Assembly: GCF_036669915.1 (NCBI RefSeq)
Contig: NC_089324.1
Coordinates: 2,133,744 to 2,197,743 of the forward strand
Direction of reading: 5' to 3'
Length of the DNA: 64,000 nucleotides
From: Pocillopora verrucosa
Lineage: Eukaryota > Cnidaria > Anthozoa > Scleractinia > Pocilloporidae
The notes under the pieces were generated by a model. That model did not search any database. It had not been told where the DNA came from and worked only from the letters and a program-made list of their open reading frames with translations. The translations under genes were made by a program, and so were the position numbers. Below are positions 22,101-31,654 of this stretch, piece after piece. The first letter of the stretch is position 1; the number at the start of each line of letters is the position of its first letter.

Positions 22101-25100
22101 GAGATTAAAAATTAGTAGCAAAATGGAACCATGTACAGAGCTTTTTCAGTATTATACTTTAGCAAGCTCATGTTTAATTTTAAATTTTGTGGATTTGTTG
22201 CTTTGCTGATCAAAGCAATCTCAGAAACAACCACAGCACAATCAGTAATATCAAATTCAAACTGTTCCAGTTCTTACCCTCTGCAACAAAAGGATATTCT
22301 TGTCCGTCTCTCATTCCAGGTTCCACTTCAACTTCTAAAAGTTTTTCTTTAGTGACATAAGTTACAGCAGGACACTCATCACAGATATCCACTGGTGACA
22401 TCTGAAACCTTCCAGGACCCAACTGTGTTGTTCTCATCTCTTGCCGACAATTGCACTTTCTTGTGCCAGGAACTGTCTGTGTGACTGGTTTGATGCGTAA
22501 AACCTGTGGACAGTGAACAAATGATCAATCAGTTCACCTCTGAAATGACTGAATGATGGACTGCATAAAGACTGACCGACTGTATTAGGACGGATTGCCT
22601 GACTGTCTGGAATTTTTAAGGAAACAAATTTCACTTGATCTGCAAATGAAAATCAAGTAAATAAATGATCCTTACTGGTGGACTTCAATTCAGGTAATTG
22701 CAGAAAAAAAGCCCAGAAACTTTAAGGCTTTGATGGGATTTAAATTCATGCCTCCCTGACTGACTGATTGTCCGACAGATGAACAAAATTACCTGCGACT
22801 GATTGACTGACTATCTGACTGATTGACTGACTAACTAACTGAGTGACTGACTGACTGATTGACTGACTACCTTGCTGAGAGACTGACTACCTAACTGAGT
22901 GACTGACTATACCTGACTGATTGACTGACTAACTAACTGAGTGACTGACTGACTGATTGACTGACTACCTTACTGAGAGACTGACTACCTAACTGAGTGA
23001 CTGACTATACCCGACTGATTGACTGACTGACTAACTAACTGAGTGACTGACTATACCCGACTGATTGACTGACTGACTAACTAACTGAGTGACTGACTGA
23101 CTGACTGGGTAATTTGATATCATCAAATGAGTTCATGACTAAATTGGCCATTGTATAGAATTTCAAAGCTGACATTTTAAGTGTTAGCCCTTTGTCAGAG
23201 CAAATGACTATTGACTGCCTAACTGCCTATCTGAAGGACTGATATTAGGATTAAGATTAATTCACTGAATACTTATATTAAAACCTAGTAATTTAACATT
23301 CTCTGTGGCAGGGATTTGCTAACTTGTAACTGTCCACTGTACTCATAATTGCTTTATCAGACCTGTATCAACAATCCAGTACATGTAAACGTCAAGTTTG
23401 TATAAAAATATGTTTATTGTATTAACAGGGTTGAATTCTTCACTAACCTCTACAAAGTTTCCAGAGTAGAGCTCTTCCAATGTGACATGAAGATCCATGT
23501 GAATATCACTTCCACGAGGGACTTCCCTTTCACCCCCATGTTGTGATCCTTCAAAATGAAAACCAAACCCTCCAAAGAAGCTAAAAGTAAAGATGACTGA
23601 GTCAAGATTATAAACAGTCGAGGTCAAAACAATGCCTCAAATGAAGTAACATTACATGTGTTCACCCTTAATAACCAAACATTAGTATCCATGCTTTCTA
23701 AACTGTTCTCTTTACAATCTCTGTGGTACTGACAAGGAGAATTTGTTCGACAATCAGAAGGTTCCAAAACTGGCAAGTCTTTTACTTTATTTTCACAACT
23801 TTTACATCTAAAGAAAAGGTGATACCGTAAACAGAAATGAAAAGCTAGTCACCCTTGGGGGTTGGAAAAGTGGCCAGGGAAGGCTTGCTAGCTGATGATT
23901 TTGTTTACAATCCACATGTCTTTTCTCAATAATAATAATAAATTATATATATTTATTACCTTGAGGAAAAATTGATAATAGGGTGAGATGTGGAATAACA
24001 AGGAAAATTCAAATCAAAAAAAATAATAATAAACAGTAACTAGAGAACAAAATAAGGTAAGTTTTGAGTTTGGTTAAGGAGTACAGAAAGAGCATGGAAG
24101 AAATGAAAAAACCCTTGGTGCTCTGTGACTTAATGGAAGAGCATTGGAGCACAGAACCTACAATCACAGGTCCAAGGTACCATTCCTTCCAGAAAAGTGA
24201 AATTCTATCGTTGAGCCATGCTCATGAGAAAAAGAATAAGATCTTTCTTCATCACGCAAAACAATGTACCTTGAAAAAGGATCAAAACCATCACCACCTC
24301 CTTGTTGCATATTTTTCAGTCCTTCCTCTCCATGCCTGTCATAAACCTTCCTCTTCTCATCATCAGCTAGGACCTACAGCATAAAGCAAAGTGTTCCATA
24401 GGTTTATGAAACATGAAAAAAAAATTAGAGAAACACAAAAATAATTATCAAATATATAATTATTTTGGTGACACAAGCTGTTGAAAAAAATTCGGTGTCA
24501 ACCTTTAAACACCAAGAAGTGATTAAGATGTAACTTCTTCCCATAATATCCTTACATTATCCAGCAGACAGATAATGAGAATACCTGACCTCATCAGGCA
24601 GAAGTTGATAGGTTTATCTACCTCCAAATTCTTGTAACTAATTTACAAGGAGATATATAGCAGCTAGAAGGGAGAATTAACAATCAGATCTTGGGGGTTC
24701 AAGGGTTAAGAGATAAATATTTTGAAAACAATTTCCATCAACACCACCTGTTTGCCTAAAATGACAATGAACTGACAAAGTTGAAAAAAAAAAAAAAACC
24801 TAGCTGAAAATTTACTTTGACTTTCTGCTTAAAGCCACATTTGAAATTAAAACAAATAAATCATAATAGCATGGTAATAACTCTGTAGCATGACTGAAAT
24901 GCACTCGATAAGACTTTCTTGACCCAATGTGTCAACCGAGATAAACTAACCAATCACGGACAGACACCTTGACCAATTTGCATAAGATGCAAAACTTACG
25001 TTGGTTTTTCCGAAAATGTACATTGTAAAAATGATAAATCACACGGAAATAAATATAACTTTCTCTTCTCTTCAAAATCCTTCACATCTACGTCTACAGA

Positions 25101-25911
25101 GTATTTAGCTGAGCTTTCGTGACTCGTACATGAATCGACTAAAGTTCCATAGCTATCGGTATTGCAAAAACACAAAAACCAATTTGGAGCGAAACAAGGA
25201 ACAATGAAATTATTTCGCGCTGTATAACAACTGCTATTGATTCTGGAGCTTTAAATTCAGCTGATATTTAAAAAGAGCTGAAAACTCACTTAGCTTTGCG
25301 TAATCTACTGCTTAAGTAAATGACGCTAGGCTAAGGAATCGATAAGCTGATTGAAAACTTGCAGTAAAATTGAACTTGTAAAACACAATAACTTACTGAT
25401 GTACTTAAAAGTTTAAAATTTATTGAAACGTTTGTTTTGAGATTTTCATAAGGTACAGTACACCAAAACGGGAAAGTCGACAATTTTCTGTAGCCTAACG
25501 GGGATGCTTTTAAACCTTGAGGAAAGTTGAATTATTAATCATCATAAACAGATATTCAAGGAAGGTCTTAACAGTGTATGATATAGAATTGTTATGAAAA
25601 CAAACCTCGTATGCACTACTCAGATCCTGAAATCTTTCTTGTGCTTTAGGGTCCTCCTTGTTTTTATCGGGATGCCACTTCATCGCCAGTTTTCTGTATG
25701 CCCGCTTGATTTGATTCTTGCTTGCATCTCTCGAGACGCCCAAGATTGCATAAAAATCCCGCCTGATGATACGCAAAATATTTTAAAAAACAGCAGATGG
25801 AAAAAAAAATTATATAAAAGAGATTAGAAAGAGCACGATTTACCCTGCTAAAATTTGTATGCAGCAAGATAAAACGAGGGCTGAAATAAAATACACGTGT
25901 AAGTCCGCCAT
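19189..25911 (-). CDS. DNAJB11: DNAJB11 (ERdj3), ER-luminal Hsp40 co-chaperone, nine exons, complete
   Basis: Coding exons (minus strand, 5' to 3'): 25911-25844, 25762-25606, 24373-24270, 23580-23448, 22503-22278, 21875-21818, 20714-20603, 19956-19797, 19244-19189. All have GT-AG introns and compatible phases, giving 357 residues, about the length of human DNAJB11 (358). Residues 1-22 are a signal peptide. The J domain follows with [11 protein letters not shown] and the catalytic HPD at residues 53-55. Next come a Gly/Phe linker ([20 protein letters not shown]) and the substrate-binding domain, with Cys motifs CNCRQE and CDECP and the stretch [11 protein letters not shown]. It ends ...KVYNGL without a KDEL, as in ERdj3. 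Function from the family: delivers unfolded secretory proteins to BiP and stimulates its ATPase. It is convergent with SLC52A, and its introns are full of MITEs and a tetranucleotide satellite. Confidence 0.97.
20320..20533 (+). mobile_element. MITE copy, family B, in a DNAJB11 intron
   Basis: Starts TTTAACCCTTTAACTCCCAT and ends CTTGGGAGTGAAAGTGTTAA. The interior has ATGACCGAGACGGAATTTCT and GTGATGAGAAAAAGAAAAAT. An inverted relative lies at 21587-21797. Confidence 0.75.
20815..21013 (+). mobile_element. MITE copy, family A, in a DNAJB11 intron
   Basis: Starts TTAACCCTTACCCCTCCAGAAG and ends with AGCTCAACTAAAAGGGTT. The interior matches the 15107 copy (AGAGGGGAGAATTAACAATCAG). Confidence 0.68.
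21587..21797 (-). mobile_element. MITE copy, family B, inverted, in a DNAJB11 intron
   Basis: Reads TTAACCCTTTAACTCCCAGT at the left and CACTCATGGGAGTTAAAGGG at the right, so it has clean inverted ends. The interior is the reverse complement of the 20320 copy type. Confidence 0.8.
22765..23112. repeat. Satellite of degenerate GACT/GATT tetranucleotides in a DNAJB11 intron
   Basis: About 350 bp of CTGACTGATTGACTGACTAA-like units. They are organised in a higher-order repeat (~115-120 bp: ...ACTACCTTGCTGAGAGACTGAC... recurs at ~22868 and ~22967). It lies between exons 4 and 5. Confidence 0.88.
24498..24710 (+). mobile_element. MITE copy, family A, in a DNAJB11 intron
   Basis: Starts TCAACCTTTAAACACCAAGAAG and ends GATCTTGGGGGTTCAAGGGTTA. 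The interior matches the other family A copies (TTACAAGGAGATATATAGCAG, AGAAGGGAGAATTAACAATC). Confidence 0.7.
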
Positions 25912-26131
25912 TTTGCCGGCTGACCTGACAGAAGGGAAATGGCATAGAATTCTGGGAATGTTGCTCTTGATCTATCCCATGAAGACTTGCCCCTCCACAG
26001 TGGTGTTGCGTGACTGCGTAGCCTAAGCACAAAACATTGGCGATGATATCTTGCGTGACAGCCATAAAGCGATTCGCATTGAATTTCTTGTCAAAATAAC
26101 CCGAGCTCTTTTCATCCCAGACGCATCTCTT
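25912..26131. promoter_or_regulatory. Likely DNAJB11 promoter, possibly bidirectional
   Basis: The 220 bp between the DNAJB11 start (minus) and a plus-strand ATG in a strong context (TCTTATGGCG at 26132). It is locally GC-richer than the surroundings, as at many head-to-head promoters. No clear ER-stress element was identified by eye. The assignment rests on position only. Confidence 0.4.
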
Positions 26132-26404
26132 ATGGCGGGCCAGGAAAGAAAATTGGAGGTATCAAACTTAACGGCTCCTAATATTATTGTTGTTTGATTT
26201 CGCCTTGATGTTTCCTCGTTTTTACTGTTTACTTATCAACAGCAGCAACCAGCCCCTTCTGCTCAAGACTTTCCACCCCCTCCGGTCGAGAGTACATTTT
26301 GTGAACAACAGTTCCTCGTCCCCGCCCACCATCACTTCCTTGTCCTCAAAGAATGCCTATGTGCTGACCAATATCAATTTCAGACTTGCGGGCGCATTTA
26401 CTGA
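26132..26404 (+). CDS. Possible two-exon small gene head-to-head with DNAJB11 (hypothetical, 62 residues)
   Basis: ATG at 26132 opens MAGQERKLE and meets a GT donor after GAG at 26158. An AG acceptor at 26241-26242 restarts in phase with QQPAPSAQDFPPPPVES and reads to a TGA at 26402 (exons 26132-26158 and 26243-26404). The acceptor is a NAGNAG type, so one Gln may be optional. No domain is recognised; there is only a Pro-rich patch. The real second exon could differ, or this may be a transcribed but non-coding promoter partner. Confidence 0.28.
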
Positions 26405-26624
26405 TGACGTCATTTTTCACTGACGTAGAAAAGCCCCAAAACAGAATCAAATTTGATTTCCAAAAAAATTTTTTAAATCTACTTTGCAAAATAACAGCAG
26501 ATTTGTGTGAACTTCACGTAGCGAGCTCTCAATACTGAGGTCAATGATCAGGATAGATCTCTAGAAAGAGAATATACTGACAGTTCATAATCGATTTCGT
26601 AAAAAAGGTTGTGGTTATTCATCG

Positions 26625-27185
26625 TGGTGAAAACAATAAAAGCTAAGGTTTTTCATTTGTCTCACGATGTAGTCATGGATGTCTCGATCGTGCTCCTTAA
26701 CTCTTTCCGTCTCGCCCGTACCGAGACCTCCGCCGTTTCAGAGTATGCTCACAACACCGGACACAAGCCACCCTGGAACGAAGTAAAGTTTACTGTTCGT
26801 GACCCTTATTACAACACGCACAGAGTCAAAGAGGCAATTCGTATGAGACTTCACCCTAACAACATCAACAGGGATAGTGGAATAGAAATTCCAGAAGCGT
26901 GGATGCCCACGATCAAAAAACACAACAACAGGAGAGCTGTGCGACAGCGGACCGCTGAGGGAGCAAATCACCGAGTGAAAACAGCTAGGATCGAAATGCA
27001 CCAATCAGAGCCGTTGAAAAACGACTAATCACAGCAGAGCATCATGCTTATAAGATCACGCATGACCAGTCGACCTCATCACCCGAAGAAGACTAGCAGT
27101 ATGCAGTCGAAACGTCGCGATCTACATCACACGTAACTACATCGTGAGACAAACGAAAAAACTTAGCTTTTATTGTTCATAATCA
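26625..27185 (+). mobile_element. Penelope-like element remnant with inverted terminal copies
   Basis: The ends are inverted: AAAGCTAAGGTTTTTCATTT and GTCTCACGATGTAGT (26640-26674) against ACTACATCGTGAGACAAACG and AACTTAGCTTTTATTG (27135-27175). Between them is the C-terminus of a PLE endonuclease protein and a hairpin-GAAACG tail (27091-27113). Confidence 0.75.
26725..27028 (+). pseudogene. C-terminal GIY-YIG endonuclease fragment of a Penelope-like element
   Basis: Visible motifs are SAVSEYAHNTGHKPPW, RVKEAIRMRLHPNNINRDSG and IEIPEAWMPTIKKH, typical of the end of PLE GIY-YIG proteins. The upstream RT and the GIY-YIG core are missing. The apparent start codon in the longer frame lies in the terminal repeat, so it is not native. 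Confidence 0.75.
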
Positions 27186-28795
27186 GTTGTCTCCGCTACA
27201 CAATCTAAAGATGGTAAATCCGTGAATGTGAACATTCATGAGCGGTTCTTTCGATGAGAATTCAACCTTTTCTACATTAGTTTATTGAACCTTTTCTCCT
27301 GGTGGTGGTAATTCATGCTACGTAAGCATGAAACTTACCGAGTGGTCCTTTCATGTGGTACTGTATATCATGTTAAATAAGTTGGTTCTCATTCTGATTG
27401 GATGTGGAAAGGAGCGGTCCGTTATGGTTCGATGAGCAGGGCGGCCACTCGAAAACCTTCCGTTTGCGCGCACCGCTCTACTGGAAGACCCGGCAAAAAA
27501 GGCAGTCGGTTTTTTATTTTTCTCTCTGCCCCCAAAGTAGGCTATGGCTGCTATAGCGCAGGAAACACGAGCTCATATCTATGGTAAAGCAAAGTGGAAA
27601 CTCGAATGCGTGCTACTGCAGGCAGCAGCGCAAGTGCAGAGTAATACGATTGCTAAGGAATGGCTGATAAATGGCGAACATAGGAATGTATACAGCTGTT
27701 GATTGGCGCTTGGAGACATTGAAAGGGTGAAACTAGAAAAAAAGAGCGGGAAAGAACAAAGCAGTAAATAAGCGCGGGAAAATGTGGAGGCGCTCTGAAG
27801 CACAGGATAAACCCAGCAATGGGAATTTTGCTAAGGTGGAACTACTCGTTGGATCTGGCACGTGATGTGCACGTGCGAACATTTTACTTTGGGTTCATCG
27901 CTCTAATACTGTTATGCATCAATCAGTCGTTGAAAACTGAGACCGAAGGTTATATTAATACGGTAAAATGAAATACATTGAAAATAAACGAGTGGTTAAC
28001 TTAGTTTTATTTGCATTCAAAGGATTACAGTTGATTTCTGACAGGCACAGTTATGAGCAGATATAAACTTTATGTTCAAATAAGTTTCAAATTATATTTG
28101 ACCATTTCTTTCTAAAACTAAACTATATCGACCTAGGGTTCACACAAGCTTGAGACATCAAGAACAAATGAGGTCGGAATGTCGTTCAGAAGCCTTGTTA
28201 AAAGGCTAACTTTCTGGATGACATAACCACATCTCTGTCAAAAGAATCAACTGTCCGACAAAGTGTTCCTACACAAACTGAAAATGGTAAGTTTAATGGT
28301 AAGTTTAAATATGTTAAATAATGGTAAGGCTAAACGCAAATCTCAAATCTCCTTATCTCTCAGTCTGTAGCAGGCTCTCAGCAAGTCTCTAATCGCCTGC
28401 TAAAAAACAGAAGTCAGCCGTTTTCCTAAGAACCACGACCGCCGTTTGCGGTTTGCTCGCCCTTTTGCTCGTCTTTACACTGGAACCGACTTTTCATGTC
28501 TCTATCCACCTCTAACCCCCCTTAAAACTACATACTGTTTTTTCAATATTCCCTAAAATTTTTTTTTTAAACGTTTAAAGATTTCAGGTACACCTCTAAC
28601 TGGTTAAAATCTACAAGACTAAGACTCGAGCCTAATGATTAAATAAGATTAAAAAAGAAGCTGAACCTTGGGCGACATGTTCTTGATATTGGTGTTGCAT
28701 AATTATATTCTTGTTATTTACTTTTTATTTTTGTTATAGTAAAGCATAGTATAAATTGAGAAAGAAGGAAAATGAAATGCAACCACGGCTTTGTG
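27186..28795. other. Intergenic, no gene seen; repeat scraps
   Basis: Holds a half-copy of the 17034 foldback repeat (CTCTCTGCCCCCAAAG near 27520) and AT-rich single-copy-looking DNA. No splice-supported exon. Confidence 0.5.
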
Positions 28796-28799
28796 CTAT

Positions 28800-30440
28800 G
28801 AGGGGTGATCACCGCCAATATTTTCTGTCAAATTCTGTTGTAAAGAATGAACAATTTCCATTTCTTCTCATCAGAACTGAAACTAAACCGGCAGAAGAGA
28901 ATTTAAAAAATTAAGAACACAACGTAAAAGAATTTAGTTGACGCTGAAAGTCATTGATCAGATTCGCAATTGAACCAAGAGAAGAACTTTTAAATCATGA
29001 GAACACTTCTCTTTTTTTGCGTCGCCACAAGCTAAAACTGATCATTGGCTAGACTACCCTTTTTTGGATAATTCAGTACGTCTGTAATCATCAGAATATC
29101 ACAATTTATTCATTAATCTTTGGGGAACAACAAACCTTCTTTTTAAAACTGATGTATCCTAAACCCTTTTCAGGGAAAAAATGAAACAAAACCTGTAGAA
29201 GATAATTTAAGAATTAAGAACACAACGCAAAGGAATTTAGTTACTGATCAGAGCCAAATTGGATTAAGGGAACAACATTTAAATCATGAGGACAGAAACT
29301 GAGACATGAGGCAGAAATTGAAGTAAAAAGACAGAAATTAACACCACTGATCATTCCGCTGTTCAATTGCTATTCAGATTCGGCCTGGGGACGTGACACG
29401 ATCACGGGTAACCGAGTAAGACCCGTGGAAGTTACTGATGTGCCGCTTTCACTAAGAGCGGTCCTCTCGACTTCCAATTTCCTGTCGAAAAATGTTTTTC
29501 AAAAGGGTTTAGGACATTGTGCTCCAATGCTCTTCCATTAAGTCATGGAGTACTAAGGGTTTTTTTGTTTCTTACATGCTCTTTCTGTACTCCTTAACCA
29601 AACTCAAAACTTACCTTATTTTGTTCTCTAGTTACTGTTTATTATTATTTTTTTGATTTGAATTTTCCTTGTTATTCCACATCTCACCCTATTATCAATT
29701 TTTCCCCAAGGTAATAAATATATGTAATTTATTATTATTATTATTGCAAAAAGACATGTGGATTATAAACAAAATCATCAGCTAGCAAGCCTTCCCTGGC
29801 CACTTTTCTTAACTTTAACCCTCAAGGGTGACTAGCTTTTCGTTTCAATTTACGGTATCACCTTTTCTTTAGATGTAAAAGTTGTGAAAATAAAGTAAAA
29901 GACTTGCCAATTTTGGAACCTTCTGATTGTCGAACAAATTCTCCTTGTCAGTACCACAGAGATTGTAAAGAGAACAGTTTAGAAAGCATGGATACTAATG
30001 TTTGGTTATTAAGGGTGAACACATGTAATGTTACTTCATTTGAGGCATTGTTTTGACCTCGACTGTTTGTAATCTTGACTCAGTCATCTTTACTTTTAGC
30101 TTCTTTGGGGGGTTTGGTTTTCATTTTAAAAAAAATAAAAGGTTCGTTGTTCCCCAAAGATTAAGGAATAAAATTTTGCAATCTGGTGATTACAGACAAG
30201 TGTTCTCATAATTTAAAAATGTTGTTCTCTTGGTTCAATTGCGGATCTGATTAGTGATTTCCAGCATCAACTAAATTCGTTTGCGTTCGTCAATTTGGAT
30301 TTTGACTCGCTAATTTCTGTTCTTAATTCTTAAATTCTCTTCTGCCGGCTCAATTTCAGCTCTGATTAGAAGGAAAGGAATTGTTGGTTCTTTATGACAG
30401 AATTAGTAAGAGAATATTGGCTGTGATTACTCGTCATATT
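28800..30440. mobile_element. Element with ~300 bp inverted terminal repeats carrying a captured DNAJB11 fragment
   Basis: The left arm (about 28805-29130) and right arm (about 30132-30440) are inverted copies. Both contain AGCCAATATT/CGCCAATATT, CCGGCAGAAGAGAATTTAA, GAATTTAGTTGA, GCAATTGAACCAAGAGAA and AATCTTTGGGGAACAAC. A second direct partial copy of the arm is at ~29130-29290. The interior (29513-30128) is a diverged copy of DNAJB11 genomic DNA. No transposase is visible. Confidence 0.65.
29513..30128. pseudogene. Inverted duplicate of DNAJB11 exon 4 5' end plus adjoining intron
   Basis: Reverse-complement match to about 23553-24158. It includes the intron, the AG acceptor (TTACTTTTAGCTTCTTTGG) and the first ~27 bp of exon 4, and stops inside the exon at TTTTCATTTT. 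The intron is retained, so the copy arose at DNA level, not from mRNA. Confidence 0.85.
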
Positions 30441-30685
30441 GCATTGATGTCTGTGTGGTAGTCTTCGATGGAAAGAGGCAATTTCTTCTTTCAATAATTC
30501 TTGTAAAAACGTATCACTGACAGCGAGCATTTAAATTCTGTGAAGCAAAACTTTCGCCATCTCGCGGCGCAACACTCAAGTTACAACAACATATAACAAC
30601 ACTCAAAAATTATTGATTAATGTTTAAAATGATGCACACATAATATTAATCTAACTTAATTACTTAACTGGTAACATTATCATAT

Positions 30686-30743
30686 CTACAACACTGAACT
30701 TACCGTAAGTTCAGTGTTGAAAAGAGTAGATATGATTATTAAC
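30686..30743. repeat. Hairpin-forming palindrome
   Basis: CATATCTACAACACTGAACTTAC pairs with GTAAGTTCAGTGTT and GTAGATATG around a 1-2 bp centre. The stem has one small bulge. Confidence 0.8.
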
Positions 30744-30954
30744 CTTAACGGTTAAGTTCAATCTTGTAGCAAAATGTCCTGGTGTAAATAACATGACGGC
30801 ACCAGGGGTACTACTTCCTCTCTCTTGACCGCTGACCGGATGTTAATGTATGGCAGATGTATTAAACCCTAAACCTTTCGTCTTTGACTCCTACATTTTA
30901 CAGGTAGCCATTTCTACTCCTGGGTGGAGAGGGGTATTACTAAGTAGAGCCTGG

Positions 30955-31075
30955 TCACACGTGCGATGCAACTGAAAACGCACGTGCGACGCCAATGAAA
31001 TGCACGTCCTACGCAAATGAAATGCACGTGCGACGAAGATAAAATGTATGTGCCACGCAAATAAAAGCGCACGAC
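30955..31075. repeat. ~22-24 bp minisatellite with repeated CACGTGCGACG core
   Basis: About five imperfect units of the type GCACGTGCGACGCAAATGAAAT. Several contain the palindrome CACGTG (E-box/ACGTG type). It lies ~600 bp downstream of the TLDc gene stop. Confidence 0.75.
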
Positions 31076-31654
31076 GGCGGTGCCCGCCACAAATTCCTCA
31101 TACACAATAGGGAAAGGGCTCACAACTTGGGTGTTTCTAAGATCTATTATTTCGAATGCTCTACAGCCTAATATTTTCTCACTTACAGCATGATGTTCCA
31201 ATTGCAGAGTTTACTAAATGGAGGCGCCCTAAACCTTGCCAGTCTTAAATGCGCTGTGTTTTTACTATAACATTCTCTTTATATCAGTTCATTGGCTTAA
31301 CAAACCACAAAAGGATGTTAGAAGAACAAGAGAAAAGCTTGTAAATTACTGCTCATAATCTACGAAGGTTTTGAGTGAACTACTAACATACTGCGTATTT
31401 TATTACGCTAGTAAACGAATAGAAAGTGCAGTCTGTTGCTTTTGTAACTAAAACTATGTGTGTATTGGTACAATAAACTATGAATTTTTATTCGATCAGA
31501 GTGCTTTTTTAAATACGAAAATTAGCAACTAAGCACGGAGAGAATACAGAGCAAGTTCTGTTGACCGGGCCTTGTGTGAGGAGGCACTAACTCTATTAAC
31601 TCTATTGTTACAATACTTACTTAATACTTACTTAGACAGCAGAGTTTTTAGTGT

